Numbered from the stretch's first letter, positions 1 through 9,800 are shown. The stretch: 64,000 nucleotides of DNA from Marivirga arenosa (GCF_030503895.2 NZ_CP129970.2:3878955-3942954), one strand, 5' to 3'. The notes: generated by a model not told the origin, from the sequence alone. Made by a program: numbers and translations.

Positions 1-285
1 AAAAGGGGCCTCCGTTATTTCTGTGAAAACACCACTTCCATCATTTCTATACAATTTAGCGATAGGTATATCTCCGTCATAATCTCTAGTCAGTCCAGAA
101 ATCAGTACATCTTGATCAGAGTCTCCATCCACATCCGCAAATGCAGTTGCCCCTTTTACAACAGTATCAAATACAGGATTACCTTGCGGGGCTGGTGGCT
201 GCTGAAATACTTGTTCAAAGTTGAACTGCGCAAATAGGTTGAAAAAAGAGAAAACTAAGACTATGGTGAGATTTACTTTGAGCAT
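1..285 (-). CDS. Secreted FG-GAP/VCBS-repeat protein, N-terminal part (cut by window edge)
   Basis: The frame opens at the ATG at 285 and stays open to the window edge, giving 95 residues. Residues 1-20 form a signal peptide (short basic start, hydrophobic core, ending NLFAQ). The mature part contains a calcium-binding FG-GAP/VCBS-like repeat: ATAFADVDGDSDQDVLISG, then KLYRNDGSGVFTE. Such repeats form beta-propellers in secreted Bacteroidota proteins, often cargo of the type IX secretion system. The C-terminus, where a sorting domain would lie, is outside the window. Function is unknown beyond a surface or secreted propeller. Confidence 0.8.
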   Translation of the reverse strand, partial: MLKVNLTIVLVFSFFNLFAQFNFEQVFQQPPAPQGNPVFDTVVKGATAFADVDGDSDQDVLISGLTRDYDGDIPIAKLYRNDGSGVFTEITEAPF

Positions 286-511
286 ATGCTAAACCGTTAT
301 AAATAAACTACAAATATGGGGTTATTATCTATAGAAATTAAGATTATTCATATTTTTTCAAAGCAAATTGAATGAAATAATTAGAATCTAAAATCCAAAC
401 TTGTGAAGGGATATATATACTCAATATTATATTTTATGTAAACCAAACTCTAAATTTTTGCTGAAATGAGTAATAAAATTTTGATTCAGCCACAAATAAG
501 GTGCTTTACCC

Positions 512-712
512 TCAAAGGATAATAAAGATCCTTAAATCTCCGTATTCAGCAAGTATCATAGATTTAGCTTCAGGATAAAATGAACAAGAATCTATTTCAA
601 ACTGACTTTTATCAACTTTACCTAATTGGAAAGGATATTTTTGACTGTAGACTGAACTAGTAAGGAAAATGGTTGAAAGTAGTAATACTAAGCTTTTAAG
701 CATGAAATTCAT
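512..712 (-). pseudogene. Remnant of a DUF3857-type secreted protein, N-terminus only
   Basis: This 66-residue frame starts with a good signal peptide ending VYSQ and continues with FQLGKVDKSQFEIDSCSFYP and EAKSMILAEYGD. From memory this resembles the start of DUF3857/transglutaminase-like Bacteroidota proteins, where a 'FGK(V/I)..ee.....y..dp.A.av.l.d.G' pattern opens a protein of 600 or more residues. Here the frame stops immediately afterwards. A neighbouring frame stays open for about 30 more codons (to about 415), which fits a frameshift followed by deletion. The flanks, 286-511 and 713-825, hold no other recognisable gene. It could still be expressed as a short secreted peptide. Confidence 0.5.
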
Positions 713-831
713 TATTTAATTAAACTCGAATATATTGATTATAACTAAGGATTTAAAAGTTTAAACTATATAGTTTTAAAGAATAATATCGATAAATAAT
801 GTAGTAAATCAGGCTCTAATTAAAACAAAAA

Positions 832-857
832 AACCTCTCAAATATCTCTGAGAGGTT
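832..857 (-). terminator. Rho-independent terminator after tRNA-Arg
   Basis: A 9-bp perfect stem (AACCTCTCA / TGAGAGGTT) has an 8-nt loop. The A-rich stretch on its left becomes a U-tract on the minus strand. It lies just downstream of the 3' end of tRNA-Arg. Confidence 0.85.
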
Positions 858-883
858 TTATCGACCTTTGAAGTCTTGAGTAG

Positions 884-957
884 TACACCTGGAGGGAGTC
901 GAACCCCCAACCCTCGGAGCCGAAATCCGATACTCTATCCAGTTGAGCTACAGGTGC
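884..957 (-). tRNA. tRNA-Arg (anticodon UCG)
   Basis: The cloverleaf can be read directly on the minus strand. The acceptor stem GCACCTG pairs with CAGGTGT (one G-U), followed by discriminator A. The anticodon stem TCGGA/TCCGA closes the loop TTTCGGC, giving anticodon TCG. The T-arm contains GGTTCGACTCC. CCA is not encoded. It should read CGA and, by wobble, other CGN codons. Confidence 0.97.
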
Positions 958-978
958 ATATTGGGTTGAAAAAATAAA

Positions 979-1004
979 AGCAGCTGACCTGAAGATCAGC
1001 TGCT
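979..1004 (-). terminator. Terminator of sucC
   Basis: A 9-bp stem (AGCAGCTGA / TCAGCTGCT) with an 8-nt loop has an A-rich left flank (a U-tract on the minus strand). It lies 21 bp downstream of the sucC stop codon. Confidence 0.85.
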
Positions 1005-1025
1005 CTAATATAATTTAAGTTTTTA

Positions 1026-2237
1026 TTAAGCTAAAGCTTCTTTAACTCTTTCTGCTGCATCTTTCAATACGATAGCAGAAGTTACTTTCAATCCTGACTC
1101 TTCTATGATTTTAGCACCTTCTTCAGCGTTCGTTCCTTGTAAACGAACAATAATAGGCACATTAATATCTCCTATGTTTTTGTAGGCTTCAACAACACCC
1201 TTTGCAACTCTGTCACATCTCACAATACCACCAAAGATATTGATTAAGATAGCTTCTACTTTAGGATCTTTTAAAATGATTCTGAAACCCGCTTCTACAG
1301 TTTCTGCATTTGCGCTACCTCCTACATCCAAGAAATTAGCAGGGTCGCCTCCTGATAATTTTATGATATCCATAGTAGCCATCGCTAAACCAGCACCGTT
1401 CACCATACAACCTACGTTTCCGTCAAGTTTTACGTAGTTCAAGCCAGATTCAGCTGCTTCAACTTCTGCAGGATCTTCTTCCGTCTTATCTCTCATTTCA
1501 GCTAAATCTTTATGACGATATAAAGCTGAATCATCTAAATTAACCTTAGCATCAACTGCTAAAATTTTATTATCTGATGTTTTTAATACTGGGTTAATCT
1601 CGAACATTGATGAATCCGTTGCATCATACGCTTCATAAAGTGAAAAGATAAACTTCACCATATTTTTGAAAGCTTCACCCTCTAACCCTAACTTAAAAGC
1701 AACTTTTCTTGCTTGAAATCCTTGTAAACCAACACGTGGATCAATCCACTCCTTAATGATTTTCTCTGGAGTATTCTCAGCAACATCCTCTATATCCATA
1801 CCCCCTTCAGTAGAGGCCATGATAACATTACATCCTTTGGCTCTATCTAAAAGAATACCTAAATAATATTCTTTTGGCTCACTTTCGCCTGGATAGTAAA
1901 CGTCTTGTGCTACTAATATTTTATTAACAACTTTACCTTCTTCACCAGTTTGGTGAGTAACTAATGTACCCCCTAAAATAGCTTGTGACTTTGGTGCTAC
2001 CTCATCTAAGCTTTTTGCCAATACAACTCCGTTTGAATCAGTTTCTTTTACTTTTCCTTTACCTCTACCTCCAGCATGAATTTGTGCTTTTATCACATAC
2101 CACTCAGTACCTGTTTCTGAGTTTAATTTCTTAGCTGCAGCTGTAGCATCTTCCGGTGTATCGGCAACAATTCCTTTTTGAATGGTTACTCCGTACTTTT
2201 CAAGTATTCCTTTGGCTTGATATTCGTGTATGTTCAT
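1026..2237 (-). CDS. sucC: Succinyl-CoA ligase (ADP-forming), beta subunit
   Basis: SucC is the nucleotide-binding subunit of succinyl-CoA synthetase, which couples succinyl-CoA cleavage to ATP or GTP formation in the TCA cycle. The 403-residue length suits the family. It opens [17 protein letters not shown], the classic start of the ATP-grasp fold, with glycine-rich [13 protein letters not shown] near residue 50. The C-terminal CoA-ligase part shows [23 protein letters not shown] and [10 protein letters not shown], the loop at the alpha/beta interface. The gene is monocistronic, with its own terminator. sucD is not adjacent and must lie elsewhere, as is common in Bacteroidota. Confidence 0.97.
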   Translation of the reverse strand: MNIHEYQAKGILEKYGVTIQKGIVADTPEDATAAAKKLNSETGTEWYVIKAQIHAGGRGKGKVKETDSNGVVLAKSLDEVAPKSQAILGGTLVTHQTGEEGKVVNKILVAQDVYYPGESEPKEYYLGILLDRAKGCNVIMASTEGGMDIEDVAENTPEKIIKEWIDPRVGLQGFQARKVAFKLGLEGEAFKNMVKFIFSLYEAYDATDSSMFEINPVLKTSDNKILAVDAKVNLDDSALYRHKDLAEMRDKTEEDPAEVEAAESGLNYVKLDGNVGCMVNGAGLAMATMDIIKLSGGDPANFLDVGGSANAETVEAGFRIILKDPKVEAILINIFGGIVRCDRVAKGVVEAYKNIGDINVPIIVRLQGTNAEEGAKIIEESGLKVTSAIVLKDAAERVKEALA

Positions 2238-2441
2238 TCTTGGATAATTTTTCTGCGAATGTACGGCATTAAATATTATTATTCAACCTCAACAGTAATT
2301 TACAAATTACAAATTTGCAAATACTTTGAATTATTGAAGTTTATAAAGATTTTGAATATGCATATTTTGAATTCTATCGCCAATACTTAAGATAATTCAA
2401 CTTTCATATTTCAGATTTACTGTTTTCATTATCTTTGAGGC

Positions 2442-3107
2442 ATGAGCTTATTAATTGCTAAAAACATTCAAAAAAATTATGGAGATCTGAAAGTCTTAGA
2501 TGGCATTGACTTTCAATTAGAAAAGGCAAAAATAAGTGCTATTGTAGGACCGAGCGGTGCCGGAAAAAGTACTTTATTACATATTTTAGGAACGTTGGAT
2601 CAAGCTGATAATGGTGAATTAATATTCGACAATAAAGATATTAGTAAACTTAATGGAAGCAGGCTATCCAACTTTAGAAATAATGCAATTGGTTTTATTT
2701 TTCAATTCCATAATCTACTTCCAGAGTTTACGGCAGAAGAAAATATATTAATTCCTGCCTACATTTCTAAGAGAGATCAAAAGGAATCTCAAATAAGGGC
2801 ACAAGAACTGATGAAAATTCTAAGTATTGATAACAGGGCAGAACATAAACCCGGTCAATTAAGTGGTGGAGAGCAACAAAGAGTAGCTGTTGCCAGAGCT
2901 CTTATGAACAACCCATCCATAGTCTTTGCAGATGAGCCCAGCGGTAATTTAGATTCAAAAAATGCTGAAGAACTCCATTCCTTATTTTTAAAATTAAGGG
3001 ATGAATTTGGACAAGCTTTTGTAATCGTAACTCATAATAAAGATCTAGCGGCCATATCAGATGAAAGACATGAAATGAGAGATGGGAAACTTGATAAATT
3101 GAATTAA
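2442..3107 (+). CDS. lolD: ABC transporter ATP-binding protein, LolD-like
   Basis: A complete single-domain ABC ATPase of 221 residues. It shows Walker A GPSGAGKST (K42), Q-loop FQFHNLLPEF, signature LSGGEQQR, Walker B IVFADEP and the H-loop in VTHN. The pattern 'LLHILGTLD' and the family length match LolD/MacB-type ATPases. In LolD these power the inner-membrane complex that releases lipoproteins to LolA. No permease (LolC/E) gene is adjacent, so the assignment to lipoprotein release rather than another MacB-type exporter rests on family resemblance. It is transcribed divergently from sucC. Confidence 0.8.
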   Translation: MSLLIAKNIQKNYGDLKVLDGIDFQLEKAKISAIVGPSGAGKSTLLHILGTLDQADNGELIFDNKDISKLNGSRLSNFRNNAIGFIFQFHNLLPEFTAEENILIPAYISKRDQKESQIRAQELMKILSIDNRAEHKPGQLSGGEQQRVAVARALMNNPSIVFADEPSGNLDSKNAEELHSLFLKLRDEFGQAFVIVTHNKDLAAISDERHEMRDGKLDKLN

Positions 3108-3216
3108 ACAAATCAATTGAGTTTTTATTATTATCTATAGATAATCAAGATTAACATTTTGAGTTAAGACTTTCAGCTAAAAATCAAAAAGATTAATTTC
3201 GAATAAAAAAAAGGAA

Positions 3217-4419
3217 ATGATTAAAACAGCTTATATTGTAGACATAGCAAGAACACCTGTCGGAAAATTTGGTGGGACCCTAAGTAGCGTAAGGCCAGAT
3301 GATTTGGCAGCTCATATTATCAAAAGTTTATTAGAAAGACAGCCCAATTTCGACAAATCATTATTAGAAGATGTGATTTTTGGAGCTGCTAATCAAGCGG
3401 GAGAAGATAATCGAAATGTAGCAAGAATGGCTGGCCTTATGGCTGGATTACCCATAGAGGTGGGTGGAGTTACGGTAAACAGATTATGCGCCTCTGGCCT
3501 ACAATCCATAATGGATGCCAGTAGAGCTACTATGTTAGGTGATGGCGAAGCCTTTATTGCCGGAGGTGTTGAAAGTATGACAAGAGCTCCTTTTGTTATG
3601 GCAAAAGCTGAAACTGCTTATTCTAGAAAACCAGAAATATATGACACTACAATTGGTTGGAGATTTATAAATCCAAAATTAGCAGATATGCATTATCCAT
3701 TTGCGATGGGCGAAACTGCTGAAAATGTTGCTGAACAATGGAAGATCAGTAGAGAGAGTCAGGATGAATTTGCTCATAATTCACAAGTAAAATACGATGC
3801 AGCTCATAAAGCAGGTAAATTTAGTAACGAAATAGTGCCCGTTAATGTACCTCAAAGAAAAGCTGACGATATTATTTTTGATAAAGATGAACATCCTAGA
3901 TTATCATCTATTGAAAAATTAAGCACTTTAAAACCTGCCTTCAAAAAAGATGGGACAGTAACTGCAGGGAATGCAAGTGGGGTTAATGATGGTTCTGCCG
4001 CATCTTTAATTGTAAATGAAGAAACCCTTAAAAAATTCAATTTAAAACCAATGGCTAGAGTGGTTAGCATGGCGATTGCTGGTGTAGGACCTGAAACTAT
4101 GGGAATAGGTCCAGTTCCTGCTACAAAAAAAGCTTTGAAGAGAGCTGGATTATCTGTAAATGATTTAGATTTAATTGAATTAAATGAAGCTTTCGCCTCT
4201 CAATCGATAGCCTGCATTCAGGATTTAGATTTAAACCCTGACATTATAAATGTAAACGGTGGTTCAATTGCGATTGGTCACCCTTTAGGAGCTAGTGGCA
4301 CTAGAATTTCAGCTACTTTATTACATGAAATGCAAAAAAGAGAAAATGTGAAATATGGTTTAGCTACCATGTGTGTTGGAGTTGGGCAAGGTGCCGCAAT
4401 CATTTACGAAAAACTATAA
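3217..4419 (+). CDS. Acetyl-CoA C-acyltransferase (thiolase)
   Basis: A thiolase of 400 residues, the standard length, catalysing CoA-dependent cleavage or condensation of 3-oxoacyl-CoA. The catalytic set is intact: nucleophile C91 in NRLCASGLQS, H355 in IGHPLGASG and C386 in MCVGVGQG. Other family marks are ARTPVGKFGG near the N-terminus and ELNEAFASQS. Sequence alone does not separate a beta-oxidation FadA from acetyl-CoA acetyltransferase. No fadB-like partner is adjacent. It is followed 5 bp later by a small membrane-protein gene, probably co-transcribed. Confidence 0.93.
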   Translation: MIKTAYIVDIARTPVGKFGGTLSSVRPDDLAAHIIKSLLERQPNFDKSLLEDVIFGAANQAGEDNRNVARMAGLMAGLPIEVGGVTVNRLCASGLQSIMDASRATMLGDGEAFIAGGVESMTRAPFVMAKAETAYSRKPEIYDTTIGWRFINPKLADMHYPFAMGETAENVAEQWKISRESQDEFAHNSQVKYDAAHKAGKFSNEIVPVNVPQRKADDIIFDKDEHPRLSSIEKLSTLKPAFKKDGTVTAGNASGVNDGSAASLIVNEETLKKFNLKPMARVVSMAIAGVGPETMGIGPVPATKKALKRAGLSVNDLDLIELNEAFASQSIACIQDLDLNPDIINVNGGSIAIGHPLGASGTRISATLLHEMQKRENVKYGLATMCVGVGQGAAIIYEKL

Positions 4420-4424
4420 TTTGA

Positions 4425-4670
4425 ATGAATTTAGAAAGTGCTAAAAGGTATTCATCATTTATATATTGGATTCCTGCCGTTATTATCATAATGGGTAGGA
4501 TTCCAATTTCTGAACTTGCCTTCATTGGTTTACCTATCCCCTACTTTGCAGTATTTTACTATCTGTATACCAGAACTGAAAAATCAGAAAGAAATAGAGT
4601 GGAATTCGCCAGGTTAATCCTAGTTACCATATCTCATTTTGTATTATATTACATGATGTTTTATAGATAG
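4425..4670 (+). CDS. Small membrane protein of unknown function
   Basis: An 81-residue protein made almost entirely of three hydrophobic segments (about residues 12-27, 31-50 and 61-80), with a short basic/acidic loop (RTEKSERNR) between the second and third. It begins 5 bp after the thiolase stop codon, so it is probably read from the same transcript. I recognise no family. Confidence 0.6.
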   Translation: MNLESAKRYSSFIYWIPAVIIIMGRIPISELAFIGLPIPYFAVFYYLYTRTEKSERNRVEFARLILVTISHFVLYYMMFYR

Positions 4671-4723
4671 TTTTTATCATTTATTATCTTTAAGAATTAT
4701 TAGCGTCTTTTAATTACCATAGT

Positions 4724-5518
4724 ATGAAGCAGTATCACGATTTAATGCAGCACATTTTAGATAATGGCACTGAAAAAGGAGATAGAACAGGAACTGGAAC
4801 CCTTAGTGTTTTCGGTTATCAGATGAGATTTGATTTATCAGAAGGCTTTCCCGTTGTTACTACAAAAAAGTTGCATTTGAGGTCGATCATTCATGAGTTA
4901 CTATGGTTTTTAAAAGGTGAAACTAACATCAAGTACCTAAAAGAGAATGGCGTTTCAATATGGGATGAATGGGCAGATGAAAATGGTGAATTAGGTCCAG
5001 TTTATGGTTCTCAATGGAGAAACTGGCCAACCCCTGACGGAAAGCATATAGATCAAATTAGTCAAATAATTGATCAAATTAAAAACAACCCTGATTCTAG
5101 AAGAATTATGGTAAGTGCTTGGAATGTAGCAGATGTTCCTAATATGGCACTCCCTCCTTGTCATGCATTTTTCCAATTTTATGTAGCGGATGGAAAATTA
5201 AGTTGTCAATTGTATCAAAGATCAGCTGACGTATTTTTAGGTGTTCCATTTAATATCGCATCTTATGCACTATTAACTATGATGGTTGCACAAGTTTGTG
5301 ATCTTGAGCCAGGTGAATTTGTTCATACATTAGGTGATGCTCATTTATATTCTAACCATTTAGACCAAACTCATCTTCAACTATCAAGAGAGCCCTACCC
5401 GCTACCAAAAATGAAAATCAACCCTGAAGTCAAGAATATCTTCGACTTCAAATTTGAAGATTTCGAGTTGGTAGATTATCAATATCACCCACATATTAAA
5501 GCAGCTGTTGCAGTTTAA
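4724..5518 (+). CDS. thyA: Thymidylate synthase
   Basis: ThyA methylates dUMP to dTMP using methylene-tetrahydrofolate. At 264 residues it matches the short E. coli form. The catalytic cysteine is C146 in [12 protein letters not shown]. The C-terminus ends [10 protein letters not shown], the conserved folate-closing tail. Other motifs include [13 protein letters not shown], the arginine loop [11 protein letters not shown] and the dUMP-binding [15 protein letters not shown] folA gene often follows thyA, but here an outer-membrane hydrolase gene follows instead. Confidence 0.98.
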   Translation: MKQYHDLMQHILDNGTEKGDRTGTGTLSVFGYQMRFDLSEGFPVVTTKKLHLRSIIHELLWFLKGETNIKYLKENGVSIWDEWADENGELGPVYGSQWRNWPTPDGKHIDQISQIIDQIKNNPDSRRIMVSAWNVADVPNMALPPCHAFFQFYVADGKLSCQLYQRSADVFLGVPFNIASYALLTMMVAQVCDLEPGEFVHTLGDAHLYSNHLDQTHLQLSREPYPLPKMKINPEVKNIFDFKFEDFELVDYQYHPHIKAAVAV

Positions 5519-5527
5519 ATTATCATA

Positions 5528-6616
5528 GTGTTGAAGAGATTTTTAGCAATCTTATTATTTATAATAATAAGTCTTTCAGCTCATGCCCAGAAATACGACT
5601 GGTATTTGAATGGGCAAATTATTAAAGGGTTTATTTTAAAACATAATCAATATGTTTCTCATTTGGCAGTTTCGAATCCAAGTGGAATTGAATTGAGTTT
5701 TCAACAAAGATTAAATGGCAGAAGAGAATGGGAAAGCCTTTACAATAAGCCAATTGTAAACTATGGTCTATCTTATTACAACCTAAGAAATCCAAAATTA
5801 GGTCATTTGATAGTTGGGGCTGCGAATATGGATCTCCCAATAAGTAGAAAAGAAAACACGGCATTATATTTTCGCATTGGGACTGGTTTAGTCTATTCTA
5901 CTAACCCTTATGATAGGGAGACTAATAACCAGAATAATATGATCTCAACCCCTATCACTATTTTGTTACAAACAAGGTTGACTTATGAGATTAATATCAA
6001 TGATAAATTTAATCTGACTCCAAACTTAAATGTTACACACGCTAGTAATGGCGCTCAAAGAGCCCCAAATAGAGGTATTAATATAATAACTGCCAATTTG
6101 GGTATGTCTTACAAAATCATCAGTAAGACAGAAGAAATAAATAATGCAATAAAACCAATTGAAAAAATTCCGTATCAACTCTATTTTTCATTAAGCGGAG
6201 GTTATAATACAAAAACTTTACAGGTTAGAGATTCCAAACCTTTCTTTAATGTAATCATATTTGGCCAAAAGTATTTAAATAAAAAGAGTGATGTAGGAAT
6301 TGGTTTAGATTATTCTCATAATACAGCATTAAAAGAACAAATTCAGCAAGATTGGCAAAGAATAAGAAATAATGAGAAGATAGAAGATTTCAGAAGAGTT
6401 TCGCTTTTACTTGGTCATGAGTTGAAATTTGGAAAGCTTGGATTTATCACTCAGTTAGGAATTTATGTATATGATCCTAGTGCTAAAAATATGCCTGTAT
6501 ATCAAAGATATGGATTAAGGTATCAGTTCCATGATCATTTAATGGCTATAGCATCTTTAAAAACGCATGCTGCAACTGCAGAACAATCTGAATTTGGAAT
6601 AGGATGGAGATTTTAA
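5528..6616 (+). CDS. Outer-membrane acyloxyacyl hydrolase (PagL-like lipid A deacylase family)
   Basis: A 362-residue beta-barrel protein with an N-terminal signal peptide ending LSAHAQ. The start is GTG at 5528, or TTG one codon later. Near residues 170-195 it has HASNGAQRAPNRGIN. This fits the H.S.NG...PN.G pattern of the acyloxyacyl hydrolase/PagL family, whose His/Ser pair removes an acyl chain from lipid A. Alternating aromatic and polar residues through the rest fit outer-membrane strands. It overlaps the next gene by 13 bp and follows thyA by 9 bp. The actual substrate is unproven. Confidence 0.75.
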   Translation: MLKRFLAILLFIIISLSAHAQKYDWYLNGQIIKGFILKHNQYVSHLAVSNPSGIELSFQQRLNGRREWESLYNKPIVNYGLSYYNLRNPKLGHLIVGAANMDLPISRKENTALYFRIGTGLVYSTNPYDRETNNQNNMISTPITILLQTRLTYEININDKFNLTPNLNVTHASNGAQRAPNRGINIITANLGMSYKIISKTEEINNAIKPIEKIPYQLYFSLSGGYNTKTLQVRDSKPFFNVIIFGQKYLNKKSDVGIGLDYSHNTALKEQIQQDWQRIRNNEKIEDFRRVSLLLGHELKFGKLGFITQLGIYVYDPSAKNMPVYQRYGLRYQFHDHLMAIASLKTHAATAEQSEFGIGWRF

Positions 6617-7353
6617 AAAGAATTAAATATTGCTTCTTTCTTCTCATTATAAGCTTATCATTTTTGGGTTGCAATTCAACTAATGCCCCCGATTGTTTTC
6701 AATCAGCCGGAGAGGAAACTACTATTTCTATTACAGAACTAGAATCATTCAATCAGCTAGTCATTTATGATGATATAGAATTAGAAATAATAGAAGCTGA
6801 AAATGAATATTTTGAATTGACTTATGGTGAAAATTTAATTCCTGAAATTATCTATGAATATGAAAATGATTCGATTAGCTTCTTCAATTATAATTCATGT
6901 GGTTGGACTAGAGATTTTAAAAAACCAAAATTAAAATGGTTTACAGATAAAGAAAGCATAAATATAATTTCTCTAAGTAACGGCAATATCATAACAAATG
7001 ACACACTATATAGACCAATTTCGATAAGGACTGAAAATGCAGTAGGTGATATAAATCTATTAATAAATAATTCTTATATTCTTTTATCTAGTAATTCTTC
7101 CGCAAATTATAATGTCATTGGTAGAAGTGATGAATTAACGATTTATGCATATTTCAATGATGGGATATATGAATGCGAAAATCTTCAAGTAAATAATGCT
7201 AAAATTCTACATAGAGGTTATAATGATATAATAGTAAATGCAAAAAACTCTATAACTGGTTCTATTGAAAATGCTGGAAGAATATTGTATGTAGGAAATC
7301 CTAGTCTTAATGTAGAAGTTAGCAATGGGGGTGAATTAATCCAAATAGAATAA
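6604..7353 (+). CDS. Lipoprotein with DUF2807-like (GIN/head) beta-helix domain
   Basis: A 249-residue protein with a lipoprotein signal peptide whose lipobox is SFLGC. It is predicted to be an SPII lipoprotein in the periplasm or outer membrane. After the linker, repeating short beta strands such as SFNQLVIYDDIELEII, SIRTENAVGDINLLIN, and GSIENAGRI resemble the DUF2807 'putative auto-transporter adhesin head GIN' domain of Bacteroidota. The start codon lies inside the 3' end of the hydrolase gene (13-bp overlap), indicating one transcript. Function is not known. Confidence 0.6.
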   Translation: MEILKRIKYCFFLLIISLSFLGCNSTNAPDCFQSAGEETTISITELESFNQLVIYDDIELEIIEAENEYFELTYGENLIPEIIYEYENDSISFFNYNSCGWTRDFKKPKLKWFTDKESINIISLSNGNIITNDTLYRPISIRTENAVGDINLLINNSYILLSSNSSANYNVIGRSDELTIYAYFNDGIYECENLQVNNAKILHRGYNDIIVNAKNSITGSIENAGRILYVGNPSLNVEVSNGGELIQIE

Positions 7354-7360
7354 AGCCAAT

Positions 7361-8455
7361 ATGAAGATCACGAAACCAACCCTATTATTAGATAAAGGCA
7401 AATGCCGAAAAAACATTGAAAATATGGTGGATCGTGCCAAAGAATTCAATTGTAAATTAAGGCCGCATTTTAAAACACATCAATCGCATGAAATTGGCGA
7501 GTGGTTTAAAGAGTTTGGCATTGACTCTTGTGCCGTTTCTTCATTAGAAATGGCTAAATATTTCCATAAATCAGGCTGGAAAGATATCACTGTAGCTTTT
7601 CCACTCAACTTATTAGAGATTGACACGGTGAATTATCTGGCAAAAGAAATCACCTTAAATATCTGTGTTGAGTCAGTTGAAACAGTTCAACATTTAAACA
7701 AAGAAATAAGACATCCACTTAATATATTCATAAAAATTGATGCGGGTTATCATAGGACAGGCGTTCAGGCTCAAAAACTTGAAGAAATCCAATCCATTAT
7801 TAATGAAATTGAAAAGAATGAATTGGTGAATTTTGTTGGTTTCATTCAACATGCAGGGCATTCCTATCAAGCAAAGGGAAAAGAAGAAATAAATAAAATA
7901 CATCAAGAAACCTCACAGTTGATGATCGATTTAAAAGATCATTTCAAAAAACAATATCCTGAACTGATTATTTCGAACGGAGACACTCCTAGCTGTAGTA
8001 TATGCAGTGACTTTGACCATATTGATGAAATGCGTCCTGGGAATTTTGTCTTTTATGATGTCATGCAGGCTGAAATCGGATCATGTAGTTATAATGATAT
8101 TGCTGTAGCGTTAGCTTGTCCTGTTGTAGCCAAACATAAAGATCGAAACGAGATAATCCTTTACGGTGGAGCTATTCATTTATCTAAAGATAGAATTGAA
8201 CAAAATGGCAGAACCATTTACGGTTTAATTTCCAAAAAAGAAGATGAAAGATGGGGTTCCCCTATTAAGAATTGCTACATGAAAAAACTGTCGCAAGAAC
8301 ACGGAACGATGCATGTTGATGATGAAAAGTTTGATGAATTCAATATTGGTGATATTGTATACGTTTTACCCATTCACTCCTGTCTAACCGCAAACCTTAT
8401 GAGTCAATATACCACTTTAGAAGGAGTAAATATTAATATGTTTCACTATCGATAA
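7361..8455 (+). CDS. PLP-dependent D-threonine aldolase / D-serine dehydratase-like protein
   Basis: A 364-residue fold-type III PLP enzyme (alanine racemase N-terminal barrel plus a D-serine dehydratase-like C-terminal domain). The Schiff-base lysine is K38 in LRPHFKTHQS. FIKIDAGYHRTGV and FYDVMQAEIGSC line the cofactor site. The C-terminal HSCLTANLM supplies the His/Cys metal ligands of the family. Relatives split D-3-hydroxy-amino acids or dehydrate D-serine, and the substrate cannot be told here. It lies 7 bp after the preceding lipoprotein gene, so it probably ends an operon that starts at thyA. Confidence 0.85.
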   Translation: MKITKPTLLLDKGKCRKNIENMVDRAKEFNCKLRPHFKTHQSHEIGEWFKEFGIDSCAVSSLEMAKYFHKSGWKDITVAFPLNLLEIDTVNYLAKEITLNICVESVETVQHLNKEIRHPLNIFIKIDAGYHRTGVQAQKLEEIQSIINEIEKNELVNFVGFIQHAGHSYQAKGKEEINKIHQETSQLMIDLKDHFKKQYPELIISNGDTPSCSICSDFDHIDEMRPGNFVFYDVMQAEIGSCSYNDIAVALACPVVAKHKDRNEIILYGGAIHLSKDRIEQNGRTIYGLISKKEDERWGSPIKNCYMKKLSQEHGTMHVDDEKFDEFNIGDIVYVLPIHSCLTANLMSQYTTLEGVNINMFHYR

Positions 8456-8462
8456 GCTTAAA

Positions 8463-8492
8463 AGTATTGAGCCTTATCAAAGACTCAATACT
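8463..8492. terminator. Bidirectional hairpin between convergent genes
   Basis: A perfect 9-bp stem (AGTATTGAG / CTCAATACT) with a 12-nt loop lies between the stop codons of the D-threonine-aldolase-like gene and the convergent M20 gene. The T-tracts are weak, so it is a probable terminator rather than a textbook one. Confidence 0.6.
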
Positions 8493-8501
8493 ATTATTAA
8501 T

Positions 8502-9800
8502 CTAGTTATTATTCATGTAATCTAATGTAAGGTTAACAAAAGCTTTCACTCCCGTTATCAAACCACTTTCGTCAATATAAAAATCTGGAGTATGATGACC
8601 ACCTAAAGCTTGTCCTTCTGGTTGCTCATTTGGCTGCCCCCCAATAAAGAAATACAAACCGGGAATTTCATTTTGAAAGTAAGAGAAATCTTCAGCTCCT
8701 GTAATTGCTTTCATAATATGAAGCTTTTCTGCACCTACTGTTTTTTCTAATGATGCAGCCATTTTTCGAGTTAGTTCAGGATCATTATAGGTTAAAGGTG
8801 CATTTTCAATGATTTCTACTTCAACGGTAGCCCCTTCAATCTCAGCAATTTTTTGTGCTGTAATTCGAATCTTTTCATGGATCATTTTTTTCATATCCGC
8901 ATCCAGTGTGCGAATGGTTCCTTCCAAATAAGCTTCTTCAGGAATAATATTGTAACGAACACCCCCCTGCATAATTCCAACCGTGATAACTGCTGCTTCG
9001 TTGGTCAATTCAGAATTTCTAGAGATAATATATTGCAATCCATTGATAATTCTAGCAGAAACCGCGATCGGATCTATACTGGCCCATGGTGTTGACCCAT
9101 GCGCTTGTTTTCCTTTTACTTTAATGGTAAATCTATCTGATGCAGCCATTATTCCTTCAGACTTGTACTTGATATGTCCAACTGGAGTACCCGCATTTAT
9201 ATGCAGACCAAAAATGGCATCAACATCAGGATTTTTCAAAACTCCTTCTTCCACCATCATTTTTGCTCCTCCTCTTTCACCAGCAGGCACACCCTCTTCC
9301 GCTGGTTGGAAAATGAATTTTATTGTTCCTGGAATCTTGTCTTTAATTTCACTGAAAACTTCAGCTACACCCATCATAATAGCAATATGAGTATCATGTC
9401 CACAGGCATGCATAACTCCAGTTTCTTTTCCATTATATTCTGTTACTACTTCAGACTTAAATGGTAAATCATTTCTCTCCGTAACTGGCAAGGCATCAAT
9501 ATCGGCTCTTAAACCCACAACAGGTCCTGACTTCCCACCTTTTAATAAACCCACAACACCAGTATGAGCTATGCCCGTTTCTACTTCAAGGCCCAAATCT
9601 TCAAGGTGCTTGGCTATTTTTTTAGCCGTTTCATATTCACGATTTGACAATTCTGGATTCTGATGAAAATATCTTCTCCACTCAATTACTTTTTCTTCTA
9701 TCTCCTCAGCTTTTTCGAGGGCGATTTGATTTATATCTTGGGCAAAGCCAATAATTGGAATAAGAATGAACACCAATAATATTGTAAAATTCTTTTTCAT
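8502..9800 (-). CDS. Secreted M20-family amidohydrolase (hippurate/IAA-amino-acid hydrolase type)
   Basis: A dinuclear-metal amidohydrolase of 432 residues from the start chosen here. Metal-binding and catalytic motifs include GLRADIDALPV, MHACGHDTHIA, FQPAEEG and GAEDFSYF. Relatives hydrolyse N-acyl or N-aryl amino acids and some small peptides. I use the ATG at 9800, giving MKKNFTIL and a signal peptide ending GFAQ. The frame extends 25 codons further upstream to 9875, but that extension runs into the terminator hairpin at 9847-9884. Secretion points to periplasmic scavenging. Confidence 0.9.
   Translation of the reverse strand: MKKNFTILLVFILIPIIGFAQDINQIALEKAEEIEEKVIEWRRYFHQNPELSNREYETAKKIAKHLEDLGLEVETGIAHTGVVGLLKGGKSGPVVGLRADIDALPVTERNDLPFKSEVVTEYNGKETGVMHACGHDTHIAIMMGVAEVFSEIKDKIPGTIKFIFQPAEEGVPAGERGGAKMMVEEGVLKNPDVDAIFGLHINAGTPVGHIKYKSEGIMAASDRFTIKVKGKQAHGSTPWASIDPIAVSARIINGLQYIISRNSELTNEAAVITVGIMQGGVRYNIIPEEAYLEGTIRTLDADMKKMIHEKIRITAQKIAEIEGATVEVEIIENAPLTYNDPELTRKMAASLEKTVGAEKLHIMKAITGAEDFSYFQNEIPGLYFFIGGQPNEQPEGQALGGHHTPDFYIDESGLITGVKAFVNLTLDYMNNN

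Noticed and set aside
2430..2437. TATCTTTG as the -7 element of the lolD-like gene
   Set aside because: It lies only 4 bp before the ATG, so the start site would fall inside the coding region, and no -33 TTG is seen.
8983..9390. 135-residue plus-strand frame
   Set aside because: It is antisense to the M20 amidohydrolase, whose metal-binding motifs are intact.
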